Of a stretch of 64,000 nucleotides of DNA, positions 1-11,229 are shown piece after piece; the stretch's first letter is position 1, and each line of letters opens with the position of its first letter. Source of the DNA: Carya illinoinensis (lineage: Eukaryota > Streptophyta > Magnoliopsida > Fagales > Juglandaceae); the NCBI RefSeq assembly GCF_018687715.1, contig NC_056766.1, forward strand, positions 16,866,001 through 16,930,000, in the 5' to 3' direction. The notes under the pieces were generated by a model, which was not told where the DNA came from, did no database searches, and saw only the letters and a program-made list of their open reading frames with translations. The position numbers and the translations under genes are program-made.

Positions 1-615
1 AGCTGGGCGGCTCTTTAGCATTACTTTTTTTTATTATTTTTTAATAATAATAATAATAATACACATCGGTGCAAAACCATCGTTTTCCTTAGCGTTTTCC
101 CTTTTAAAAACTCCAATGAAAGCATATCTCCGAATACACAGGCATGGTTCTCATTGCTTTTTCTTCTCTACCAAGAAGAAGTGCATATTTTTGGGTGTGT
201 TTACATAAATGGGAAACATGTTAAATGCTAGACTGGAATCATACGTGACAAACAAAATGATATATATTACAAAAAGGCACTGGAATCATCGACAAATATG
301 AGTGTCAAGATATAAATGATCAACCTCTTCAAATCAATGAGTTTTGTCCCGAAAAGAAGACAGATAAATCCCTCCCCCCTTCCCAATTTTTTCTATTTGC
401 ACTGTGGAGCCTAAAATAGAACAGCTGGAAAAATCTGACGGTTAGATTCAAGTAGTCTCCTTTTTAACACACAATCAATATAGTTAGTTCATACCAAGAA
501 GAAGAATTGGTATTCATTGTTTGTTACAAAGGAAGCGAGAAAACTTTCACCTTGTGCTTTGCTCAAAGAGGAACGATCAGATCTCAACTAGAATTTAGGG
601 TGAAAGATTGAGATC
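1..615. other. Downstream flank and probable 3' UTR of the PMT28-like gene
   Basis: No coding potential is visible here. The segment follows the TAA stop (minus strand, 616-618) of the methyltransferase gene, and the part nearest the stop is probably its 3' untranslated region. A short TAA/AAT simple repeat lies at about 40-60. I could not fix a poly(A) site. Confidence 0.5.
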
Positions 616-3600
616 TTAAGGCCGCCAATGGGTCTTTTGTGCGCATATGATACCCTCCTTACCCTGAGCATAAGTCATTGGGATCTCCCAGTGCAAGCTT
701 CTCAATATACCTTCCAATGGGTCTAATATCTCAACCTTCTCACGTATGATAGCCCAACCTCCAGGCCGCAGAATTCGATCCATCTCAACGACAATTGATA
801 CAGGCTGCTTACATCTGAAAGAAAAAAGTAAATGTGAAGATATACATCACTGCTGCAGTAAATAGGCACTAATCATTCAAATGATATCGTATGCTTTACA
901 TAAATGGAAATCCAACACTTACAGAAAGGTCGGGTACCAGATCGGAAAACTGAAGAAATAGACTACACTGTTTAAAGGAACATCTTATGACAGCAAAAGC
1001 AACCAAAATAGATGGGATATTATGGTAAAATGACATCGAAAAAACCCCCCACAAAAAAGATAAAATTTACTCCATGATGATCAGAAGAAATTTCAATCCC
1101 TTAGGCTAATAATGATACTACAGTTAAGGATTATTTTTCTAAAATTAAGTATTTCTCAAAATCAATTGTTGATTTAGATATTTTATACGTAGTACTGCAA
1201 TGATAGAGATAGTTTTATCAGATAACGGATCCAAATGCTAAATTACTACCGAAATGCTGTTCCTGATGAACAGAGCAGAGCTAAAATGTCTGCCTTTCTT
1301 GATTATTTTTCTAGTGGGCATGCATATGCATCTAATTTGAATCCTCTGTCACATATTTAAAATTGATTTATGTTTCTCGTTGTCTTCCCCCCAACCACAT
1401 CAATACACGCACCAATCCAAATGGGGTTTCTAAAACCAAGGCACATCTGGAATTTTAGTAAATATTAGATTTCTACTTTAGCAATTTTCAGGGAAGGAAA
1501 AGTGGTCCTAGGTAAACTAAAGAACATCAGAAGTTTGTGAATGAGTATAATGTTTAGGTCTGGAATCATATAACTAGCCATACCAAGAAATACATACCAG
1601 GGTGCAGCCTGGTAACACAGAAAGATTCAATAAAAAGTTGAGATCCAACACCATGACTAAATACCACCAACATGATTAGACCATATACATGAGGTTTTAT
1701 ACAAGAAATATATAATTTTACAATGCAGCTTAAACACTATCACCATTCCAAAACATTGATTCTTCCTTGAAAGAAAATCCATACTAATTATTCCCACTTA
1801 AGGAAGGTCACTTAATCATATGAGACTTTCACCTCCTCCCTCTTATGATATGCATTGCCTGGAATTCATAATGCCATAACAAGAAGAGGAAGGAGAGAGA
1901 AGGTTGCTCGTAAAGTGGCATTACATATATGTTTCAGATAAAGAGGCAGCAAGTGGGTCAATATAATGTGCTCAAGCAACTTAGGAAAGTCCTGTCTTCA
2001 TGATAACCCGATAACCTCTAACCTTACCAATAATACAAATAAAAATTAAGTTACAATCCTCAGATTTAGTTGCAAATATTAATTAAAAAAAGAGTAACTA
2101 GAGAGCTCTTGTTAACCTGTTCTTGAGCCGTGAGAAGAGGTGATCAGCATGCAAAAGATCATATGATCTTGGGTAAGTACCAAAAGACTCGCACCAATCA
2201 TGGTAGATACCAAGAAGCCCACGCTCAAAAATGAAAGGAAGAGTGTCTGGTGCATGGACGGGGACTACATTCATCACCCAAACCTTCTGTTGAGAGAGAG
2301 CTGCAGCAAATCTGTATTGTAAATGCACATATTACTCTACTTCCTGGCATGGTTATATGAAGTTAATGAAAAAACCAGCCATGTAATCAAATGGGGACAG
2401 GACTACAGTGTTTAAGCAAAGAGCAAAGGCATACATTTTGTACATCTAGCCATTTGATACCTTGTTGAATATATATATATATATAAAGAAGTAAAAATAT
2501 CAAATAAAATTGATTCTTCCATTCTTTTGGTTGCATACCCTCCGTAGATGGCTTTCATGTCAAGCACATTCCGTATATTTGCCCAGTCAATACCGATTCC
2601 AGTGAGATAGGACTTGTCAACTATAGCTTTCCAGTGGTTGGTGTCTGCAATCAATTTTTCTCTGTCATTCAACCATTCAGGATAAGTTTCAAGCCTTTTG
2701 GGCCATTCCTCAGGCCACTCTGCTCCATGCTGTTCAATTGCTGATGGAATAGTGTGCAAGCAAGTCTTTATAGAAATATACCTGTTCAAAAAATATATGT
2801 GGCAGCCACTAAGTAAATGGGCATAAAACTGAAATTGATGAGAAAAAAAAGAAAAAAAAAAAGAAAAGAAAAGAAAAAGGAAAAGGTAAGAAAGTACCAG
2901 AAATAAGGGAAAAAAAAACCGATAGTTCACTATAGCAAGTACAAATCTTGCATTAAAGTCATATGCGATAGCTTCATTGGACTTTAATTACTCTTAATAA
3001 TTATAATATATATATATCTCGAGTTCAACCAAATTAGACATTGACACCAATAGATAAGGAAAATGGTTGAAGGATAACCATAAGCCGAGAATGCCAGTTG
3101 GGTATAGAAGGATACTCGCACCAAAGGGAAAATAGTTCATTTTTCACTACTTGAAAACATTGTAAGGCAGGTCATGATGTTGAACCAGGAGAAAACTGGT
3201 TCATTTATATTTAATTTCAGTGGAGCCTGACAGTCTATTTATAAAGTTCTTGGTAGGAGGTCATTAGGCATGATCATGCCATTGATGATCTTCACAGAAG
3301 AAGCTTGAACTGATCAGCACTATTATTAGATAGACTCAGTAACTTGATGACAGATGGCCAACTCAAACCAATGCCAAAGTATCAGTCAACCGGTCCTTTT
3401 GGCCATGTAATGCAAACATTTAATTAGAAGGAGCATCCATTAAAAAAACGTGCATCCATCGTGTAAAAAGGTGCATCAGTAGACTTCCACACTGAAAATA
3501 GATTTCACTATTCTTAAATCCACAGTTCAAATTAACAGAACCAAATAGGAAGATGAATGACAAAACAAGCTCATCTTGGCATACCAGGCTGCATCTGGAT

Positions 3601-6600
3601 TTTCATCTTCCTTGCATAGAGGTGGATTTTTCTTCCTTCTCAATTCATAAATATCATTTGATACAGGCTTCTGGTATATTTTAACACCAACTTCACCAAC
3701 TTCATCAGTTTTATGAGCGAGAATATTCCAGCAGATAGATGCTGTTAATCTGGTCATGGCTGAAAGAGAGGAAGTGTTAGTAAATACAAGAAGTTTTTTC
3801 TTTTTCTTTTTTTCATTAGTAATGTGCATAAACAGTTCTTCCGCACATGTAGAAAGAAGAAACTGTGGTGCAGCTTGGTAGGCATTAATGTGGCATATGA
3901 TCCATATAGCTGACCCCAAACTAGCACAATAAGACTTCCATGAAGTTCAACACCCTATATTCTCACTCAACATGTTAAATTCATTTAGTCATCCCACCAT
4001 TATGTAACATGAAGCATGCGCATCTGGCAACTTCTTTTAAGGACATAGCTTGTAAATCATTTTACCTCCTTCACAAGCAGAAGGTGACTAGCAAATAAAA
4101 CCTATTGTGGTATAAATTTTGATGTGGTGACTCATATGCACTATTGTAGAAGGAAAACTTAATTGCCACCAGTAAGGAAATATGATAAAGAAGACGTTAG
4201 AGATGCGTGCAGCCTGTTGACTTCTGGCCTCAACTCAATATATGTAGGGTACCATATGAATGTGAAGCAGTGAAGGGAAGGATAAAGTTTTTTGAGTTTA
4301 TAAAGTTCAAACCCAATCCACACAACACATCAGCATGCCAGCTGCCTATAAATTCCAGTTCAGTCAATCCAACTAATACTACTCTTACATAGCCTAAGTT
4401 AGCCTAGGAATAAAATTAATTTCAAAAGGTGATACAGATGAAACTAAAATCAAAGGAAAGGCACATTTTAAGTTGAAACAAAAATATCATAAAGCAAACT
4501 TCATTAAGCAACCAAGAACACTTCTCTTAGAGGCCAACCTTCTTCTTCTTCAATGCTGTCATGTCTAGAAGACAAAATAAAGTATCCACCAGGCCGTAAA
4601 ATCCGATTCATCTCTAGTAGAAGCTTACCCACTGAAAATGAAAAAAGATATAATAAGTTCAACTATTAACTTTATAAATAAAAGTTCATATTAAGAGGAG
4701 GAAAGGCAAAAGACAAAAAATAGGAAGGAAAGAGAAAAAGAGTAAAGACCAACCATTCGAATGCCAAGACAAGCCACATCCGCCGCAATGAATAGCATCA
4801 AATACACCACTAGGAAAAGAAAGCCTTCTATTTCCAAGGGGGCTAACAACTGCAGGAAAACCACGCTCAAGTGCAATCTGGGCCAAGTCTACTAGGTCAT
4901 CCTTTAAGCCCAGTGACAATGTTAGTACCTCCTTATCAAGAAGAGAAGCTGAAAAGCTTGAATCTGTACATCCAATGTCCAATACCACACGGATATTCTT
5001 TCCCCATTCAATGTCTGGTACCATCTATCATATCCAATTGAATTTCAAATAGCTAAATGTGTTAAGTACGAAATTATGGTTTCACCAATTCCTTAAAAAG
5101 ATCAGAGAACAACTGAAAAGAAAAATTATCATGACCTGCAGGTTCCAGCTAGCTGACACAAATATAATCTCATTCATAAGTAGATAAGTGTTGGAGAGAT
5201 TCTCCGACATCCAAAAAAAAGAAAAAGAAGAAGAAGAAGAAGAAGAAGAAGAAGAAGAAAGTAGATAAGTATTGCAAACAGAAAAGTGTTCTTAAATTGT
5301 CCATTGTAAATAGCAAATACTGGAGTTTTTATCAGGGCAACATCATGAGAAATTGAGTGAAGGGTATCTATGATTGGCGTACTGGAGGTGGGCTTAGACA
5401 CGGTAGGGTGGCAAGAGCAGAAATGGAAAAAACCACAATCAAGGGTTATCCTGTATTGCACTAGTAGTAACACTAGTGGATAGATGGGGAATATCTATTG
5501 ATTGCCTTATATATATCAACAAAATCATTAATATGCTCAAGAGTCAAGACCCTTGGAGCTGGAAAAACTTACCTCTTCAATGGATTCAAGGTAGTGAAGA
5601 ATTCCACCTTTGAACTCAGACTGGTCTTGAGGAAATGTAAGATATTCTCCGGACTCAGCCACCCAACTATGTTTCTTAACAAATGCAGCAAGTTTTGGAT
5701 GTGCCACATTCTTATACAGTATCTGCACTAACAGAAGAGCATCACTATGAGAAACAATCATGCAAACTGTTTTCTCTTATGTATTGAGACTCATATAATG
5801 CAACAGATTAATACCCTGCATATATGATATACCTTTGATTTGCTCTCAGGCCAGCGGACTGGCGACCCATAACCACCATGAGTTAGAGGAACAAGACACA
5901 TCAGAGGTGATCTTGGGCAACTCCTCTCCCTATGTCGATAGCTCTGCAGCTTGCCACTTTCAATATCAATACAAGGAATATAATTGTGCTTGCTCTTTGC
6001 GTTACATAATTTCCAATTGTAATGTGCTTTAGGATCGAACAAAGGACCTCTTATCTTTTTCTTTCTCCCACTGTTCCTTGACTCACTACTTCCATCTTCC
6101 AACTTCTCCTCAGATTCCGTATCCACTGGTTCAACTAAATCACTATCTCCTTCTTTATCCCCATTTTCTTCACCTTCACCATCCGGCCTTTCTTCCTTCC
6201 CATCTAATACTTCCTCTTCTTCTTGCTCTTCCTTTTCTTCTGGTGAGTCTTCACCCTCAGAGTTCCTTGACCCATCATTATCTTCAGCCACTCCCTTTAT
6301 TTGTTTTGCGTTTTTCTCTTTAGTTACTTCTTTCTCATCCCTTTTCCCAGACTTTTGCACACTAACATCCAAAGCCACAGACCCATTAACCTTCTTTTCA
6401 TGCTTCCTATTCAAATCAGACTCAACTTTCGCCTTCTTATCTTCTCTGCTTAATCCATGCTTTTCCACTTCCTTCATGTTGGACTGGGTCCCAGAACTGC
6501 TTGCCCGTGTGTTTGTTGACACTGGTTCTACGATGCCATCAAAACTTTCCCTTTGACTGACTAAAGAAGAGGAGGGAGAAGAAAACATAGACCACACAAA

Positions 6601-6693
6601 GATAAAGCAGAGACCCAATATTGCCACTGCACTCATCTTCACACAGAACCCATGCGGGCGTTTTGCTTGGCGGACAAACCGAGCTATTGCCAT
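616..6693 (-). CDS. PMT28: Probable methyltransferase PMT28-like (8 coding exons, 728 aa)
   Basis: Exons on the minus strand are 6693-5833, 5722-5573, 5024-4754, 4631-4539, 3759-3585, 2781-2539, 2311-2117 and 814-616. All introns are GT-AG and the sum is 2187 nt including TAA, close to the length I recall for Arabidopsis PMT28. Residues 1-15 are basic and cytosolic, about 20-37 form one membrane anchor, and about 75-205 are a very acidic, Glu-rich stem. The lumenal methyltransferase domain (Pfam Methyltransf_29 family) follows. It has the PMT signature [11 protein letters not shown], a degenerate SAM motif [12 protein letters not shown] (about 352-363), and the family blocks [61 protein letters not shown], with an RPGGW block near the C-terminus. 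Family members are Golgi type II proteins linked to methylation of wall polysaccharides such as pectin. That the protein is an active enzyme is inferred, because motif I departs from the usual glycine-rich form. The start is the first ATG before the basic N-terminus. Confidence 0.93.
5221..5258. repeat. GAA/TTC trinucleotide microsatellite in intron 2 of PMT28
   Basis: An uninterrupted run of GAA units on the plus strand (TTC on the transcript) lies in the second intron of the methyltransferase gene. It is about 200 bases upstream of the acceptor for the exon beginning at 5024. No function is evident. Confidence 0.9.
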
Positions 6694-7530
6694 CTCTCGC
6701 TAATCCCCAATAAATACTACTTTGAAGTAAGTAAATGAAACAAGGAAATCTATACTCAACTATGAAAATCCTTCATAAAAAGGGAGCGGAGATTCAAAGA
6801 TTCGATTCAAAGCAAGATCACGAGCAAAAAATCCAAGAATCATATATAAAGGAAGGATTCGACTGAAATTCTCGACTGAATCAAGAAAAACTGAGTGCTC
6901 CAATGGAGTAGCACAGCCAAGCAACTTCCAAATTAAAATCTCCAAGGATATATATCTCTCAACATTTCAACATACTAAAGACGTAACAGATTTCCATCGC
7001 GTTAGTAAGACAACCGACAATAAACTAAGAAATGACAAGTATAAAATAAGTTCTGGTTTGGTTTCAACTAGAGCAAGAGAAACTGAAGGCGCCCATTACA
7101 AAAAATGAAAGTTCAGAACTTCCCATCAAGATTTTCCTGAGAACAAACGTGTAGATCAGAACTACCCCAGATTGGAAGGCATTACAGATGATGAACTTCA
7201 CCTGGATCTTTCTTCCAGTAATATCACCAACCGAATTCAGCCTCTAGCGTTTGGAGAGATGTCTCTTTCAAGACGGGAGAGTGTTAAAGAAGGGATAGTA
7301 ACAAAAGTGAGTGGAAGGTGATCGAGTTCGTATTGGAAAAGTTTGAGGAACTCTTTGAAATTACATTGTACAGGAGAAGACTGTATGTCACCTCGGAGTA
7401 TCGGCAGTGTGGATGGAGAGCGCCATCAACGGAACACGCCCAAAGGTTTTCTGTCTGCCTTGACTCCCAACTTACAAAAAGCGCAAATGTTCCGGAGATC
7501 TAAGATTTTTAGTAATTATTTATTAAAACT
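6694..7530 (-). promoter_or_regulatory. 5' flank of the PMT28-like gene
   Basis: This stretch lies just upstream of the PMT28 ATG and should hold its 5' untranslated region and promoter. The ORFs in it are short, lack recognisable motifs and are not treated as genes. I could not choose a convincing TATA box or transcription start. Confidence 0.4.
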
Positions 7531-7594
7531 GAATTGTCCAAACTTGTTATCAAAAAAAAAAAAAAAAAAAAAAAAAAAGAATTGTCCAAACTTG
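7531..7594 (+). mobile_element. Tail-only retro-insertion: poly(A) flanked by a 16-bp target-site duplication
   Basis: The 16-mer GAATTGTCCAAACTTG occurs at 7531-7546 and again, identically, at 7579-7594. Between the copies is only TTATC followed by about 27 A residues (7547-7578). A perfect 16-bp direct repeat around a 3' poly(A) tail is the footprint of LINE-type target-primed reverse transcription in which almost nothing but the tail was copied. The source could be a LINE, a SINE or an mRNA, since too little body remains to say. Confidence 0.8.
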
Positions 7595-7644
7595 CCTTAA
7601 AAAAGTGAGATCGATGTATAGTGTTATAAGTATTTATAGAATAA

Positions 7645-7803
7645 TGTTATTTATCATTTTAATTTTTATTATTTTCTTATCATCCAATGACGTGATATTA
7701 GATGATTAAAAATTATTTATTATATTTTACTTATGAACCTATCATCTAATTTTACATTATAAAATGATGAGAGGATGATAAAAAAATAGATGATAAATAG
7801 ATT
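7645..7803. mobile_element. AT-rich foldback MITE
   Basis: The left arm, reading TTATTTATCAT...CTTATCATCC (about 7648-7684), is matched in inverted orientation by GGATGATAAAA...GATGATAAATAG (about 7772-7800). The whole would fold into a long imperfect hairpin with no coding content. No clear target duplication was found. The TTATCATCC arm sequence resembles the elements at about 18400 and 33175, suggesting one family. Confidence 0.5.
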
Positions 7804-7956
7804 TTTTCGAATTTATAATTCTATGTACAAGATTTATTTTGTCAATTTTATTTAATTTCATAATTTTCAGCATATTAATAACTAATATGTAGATAATTAA
7901 GTTTTTGCAAAAAAAAAAAATTAAGTACAGTTAGCATTTTTTATATATTAATTGAC

Positions 7957-8129
7957 GAGAAATGTTACATACAGTCGTAAGTGCACAAACGCCGTATAAT
8001 TATTTTGAAAAAAAAATGAGGTTCATTATTAAAAGATTTTTTTTATGTGGATATTATATTTATTCATTTTTTAAAAAAAAAAAGATTATGCAATACTGGC
8101 ATAATCCATGACTGTAAATATCATTTCTC
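7957..8129. mobile_element. MULE-like MITE with 9-bp target duplication
   Basis: A 173-bp non-coding element. Its ends, 7957-7976 and 8110-8129, are inverted repeats starting GAGAAATG and ending TACAGTC, matching at about 17 of 20 positions. It is flanked by TTAATTGAC (7948-7956) and TTAACTGAC (8130-8138), a 9-bp target duplication with one later mismatch. A duplication of that length is typical of Mutator-type transposition. The middle is A/T runs. Confidence 0.75.
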
Positions 8130-8138
8130 TTAACTGAC

Positions 8139-8940
8139 TCATGATATTTATTTTTATTAATATAATTTTTGGGTATTATAAAATATTTAATAAATAATGT
8201 AAGATCTACTTCATATATCTACTTCTCTCATTTGAGGTGCTTAAATTATTATAAAAACATAATAAAAATTTGATCTTATTCTATATTTTTTTAACTATGG
8301 ATGAGTATTTTTTTTTAATCTTTATTACATCATATTTTCGTAATTATTTTTAATAACTTAACATTATGTGATACGATGAAAGTACCATATCTTAAAGACT
8401 ATATTTATAATGTTAATTATGTAAAACAATTTTATATAACTTAATTATTCATTTTCATCATACTGGTACTATGATAAGTTACAAATATTGGGACATTTGC
8501 CTAATTAAGGTTGTGAGTTTCTCAGACAGAAATTCCTTTCCAAATTAACTATAGTTCAAACAGTTGGATAATGTAGCATTTCTCTTTCAGTTCTAGGCCT
8601 TGTGACCCAGAGTGGTGTGATAAGTGAATAATGAGTATAGAGATCAAAGCTTGGAATCTATAGCATTTGTCATATCTTCAGGTAGTTACTGAATACTTTA
8701 CACAAGGTTCCATTGTCTTGCAAACTTTTGCTTGTAAGATTATTTCTATTGATAAGTCAAAATGAGTTAAATGAATCCCTATTAACTCCACAAATGAAAA
8801 TGATGCAAACTTGTAAATGGAACTTTCAATTATAATATATATATATATACACATACATACATATTTTCTGTTAATAAAAGTGCCTATTGTAGTATGAATT
8901 TGTCTTTAATGACTACGTTACATTTTTATCAATGAACTTT
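8139..8940. other. AT-rich intergenic DNA, nothing recognised
   Basis: Low-complexity A/T-rich sequence with a short TA microsatellite at about 8835-8850. I see no ORF with a recognisable motif, no convincing inverted repeat and no target duplication. Confidence 0.5.
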
Positions 8941-9140
8941 ATGATGGTATAGGATGTATTAAAGAGCAGTGTCTGCCTACCTAGAGTAGACACCTGCCCA
9001 ATCTACCCCCTACCTTCTCTTGGTCGGGGGGACACTTGCCAGCCTCGTTCCTCAACACTGACCTGCATATGCGGGTGCCCCTATATGGTTACCAGGCGGG
9101 CAAGCATATAGAGTTCGCCAAAAAAAAAAAAAAAAAAAAA
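8941..9140 (+). other. Unassigned poly(A)-terminated segment, possible retroposon
   Basis: A stretch of moderate GC content inside AT-rich DNA that ends in about 20 A residues (9121-9140). That layout suggests a retroposed copy. I found neither tRNA-type A/B boxes nor flanking direct repeats, so the origin is left open. Confidence 0.3.
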
Positions 9141-9156
9141 CATATTTTCAACATTC

Positions 9157-9239
9157 AAATCAACAAATCTAACCTCCAAATCAATAAATCCAACCTCCAA
9201 GTCAATAAATCCAACTTTGAAATCTATAGATCAAACTCC
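9157..9239. repeat. Four-copy 21-bp tandem repeat
   Basis: Units start at 9157, 9178, 9199 and 9220. The pattern is AAATCAATAAATCCAACCTCC with increasing divergence toward the right, the last copy being about 20 bp. It sits directly after the poly(A) stretch at 9121-9140. Confidence 0.85.
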
Positions 9240-9617
9240 AAATACACTAAATAATCAAAATAATACGTAGATCCAACAAAGAAAACATATTAATCCAAAG
9301 AAATGCATAGAGAACCACAGTTGCATCATGAATTTGTGCAGAGAACCATTGCACAAAGACCCATGGCCACAACTGGCAGTTGGACCTAACGGGTGACTAC
9401 CATGACCCACAATCTTGACTTGCCTGTGGGTGTGGAGATTCCAGAGAAGAAAAGGACTGGGAGAAGTAGAAACAAAAGAAGATCATAAGAGAAGGAGAAT
9501 GACAAGAACAAGATGAGAAGGGTGTTGGCATGAGAGGAAAGAGAGAGGTGCTGATGTGAGAGGAAGGAGAGGAAGAGAAGAAAAGGGGGAGAGAAGAGAG
9601 GTGGGTGCTGAGCAAGG

Positions 9618-9648
<31 letters not shown>

Positions 9649-9830
9649 TTAGGATTTTTAGGCTTATATGGATGTTTATATATATATATATATATATTAT
9701 GTCAACGGGTGGGTCCACTAGTCCCCTAGAGAGTAGATGGGGTAGGTAGGCCAAGTTGTGGGATGTGATGGTTTGCATGACATGTGTGTTTGACAAATGC
9801 TCACTTTAAGGCTAGTACTATTGCTTTTCA
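9240..9830. other. Low-complexity intergenic DNA with GA and TA microsatellites
   Basis: It contains a purine-rich tract, a (GA)n run at about 9622-9648 and a (TA)n run at about 9680-9697. The long open frames on the minus strand here are Ser/Leu/Phe-rich translations of the purine tract and show no protein family, so I do not call a gene. Confidence 0.6.
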
Positions 9831-10985
9831 AGGTGCTCAACCAGTGTTTCCATCACTCTTCTCTCACTTGGTCCAATATGGTGTTGCTCACACACCGAAC
9901 AATTAGTGTAGTGGGATTATGATGAATGAGCACTAAACTTGTCCCTGAGCAACATCTGTACCATCACTTATGTTGCCCTACACTAACGGTCGAGAGAGCA
10001 ATGAAGCGTGCCTAGCACTAAGAATTCGAACTGGGGCGAGCAAAGAGTGCTTTGAAGCTAGGACGAGCACCATAAAGAGTAACAATGTGTATAGTGAGAG
10101 AAGTTTGAAGGTCCAACCTTATGTGAGCAGAGAGTAAGGGAAAAGTGCTCTGCCATGAGAAAGGCAAATCATGCTCAAGGTGATTACGCATTACCGTAGA
10201 AAATAAAACCATAGATATGATATATTAAAGACTAATGATGGATCAATGCATAAATTAGAACCTAAAAATAAAAATTGCATTTGTAAAATAATAACAATGT
10301 TATTTTAACGAATATTGCTTATTCTTACAAATTATTGTTGCAACAATGTCTTGACATGGGGTGAGCAACGAGTGCTCGGCTTGAGGTTCTCCTTGAGCAA
10401 TGAAACTTGCCCTGAGGTTCATCCAGCAACAAGTGCTCGCCCCAAGGTCCCTCATCTAAGCAATGAAACTCACACTGAGGTTCATTCAGGGATGAGTGCT
10501 CGCCATGACGTTCCTCCTCGAGCAATGAAGCTCACCTTGGGGTTCCTTTAGTAATCAGACCAAATATCGAATAATCGTTGCTCGAGATAATCAAGTAATG
10601 CCATCAGTCGAAACATTGCTTGGGATAACTGAGCAAAGCAACACAATAATGTTTGCTCATAATTTTCGAGAAGAGCAAGATAACAAGCCTTGCTCAGGAA
10701 TACTGAGTAGAGCTGGAGAATAAACGTTGCTCAAGATGGTCGGGCAATGCTAATCTAGTCGAAATGCTATTTAGGATAACTGAGTAGAGCAACCCAACAA
10801 TCATTGATTGTGATCACAGATCGAGGCCAATCTAGGCAAAACACAAGCTTGGGGTAACTAAGCAGGCCAACACATGCTACTAGTGCAAGCATTGCTACTC
10901 TTCTAGGTGCTCGGCCTAGGTTGCAGCCACTCTTTGCTCGTCCTGTTTCTAGTTGCTATTGCTTACCTTGGTGTGAGCACTTTAT
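9831..10985. repeat. TGCTC/GAGCA-rich repeat field with nested tandem units
   Basis: Over about 1.1 kb the words TGCTC and GAGCA recur many times. Inside it are three tandem units of about 61-63 bp, each opening with GTGCTCG (10372, 10433, 10496) and carrying AGCAATGAAACT and TGAGGTTCAT. A second, looser repeat follows: blocks opening CGTTGCTC at 10576 and 10725, period about 149 bp, both with a GGATAACTGAG segment. No ORF is credible. It may be the inside of a decayed transposon, but I could not find its ends. Confidence 0.6.
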
Positions 10986-11229
10986 ACACAATAATTCATA
11001 TTTTTTATTTAAAAATTATTATTAATCTTATACAATATTATTTGCTAAAAAATAGCAATTATGTTCATCTTATTTTATCATTATATTTTCTATGGTAATG
11101 CATCTCAACCGGCATACGTACCTTGCAAGAGAGAGAGAGAGAGAGAGAATTGGGATCGAGTCTCCTATCTGTTTTTGTCCCATGAAAAGAGGGGTAGTGA
11201 GGAAGTTTCTAGATCCGTCGTGAAGGGTT

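Noticed and set aside
9386..9796. 136-codon minus-strand frame
   Set aside because: Translation of purine-rich and GA/TA repeat DNA; Ser/Leu/Phe-rich without any domain.
10372..10555. CRISPR-like array
   Set aside because: The repeats are directly adjacent degenerate tandem units without unique spacers, and the DNA is a plant nuclear sequence.
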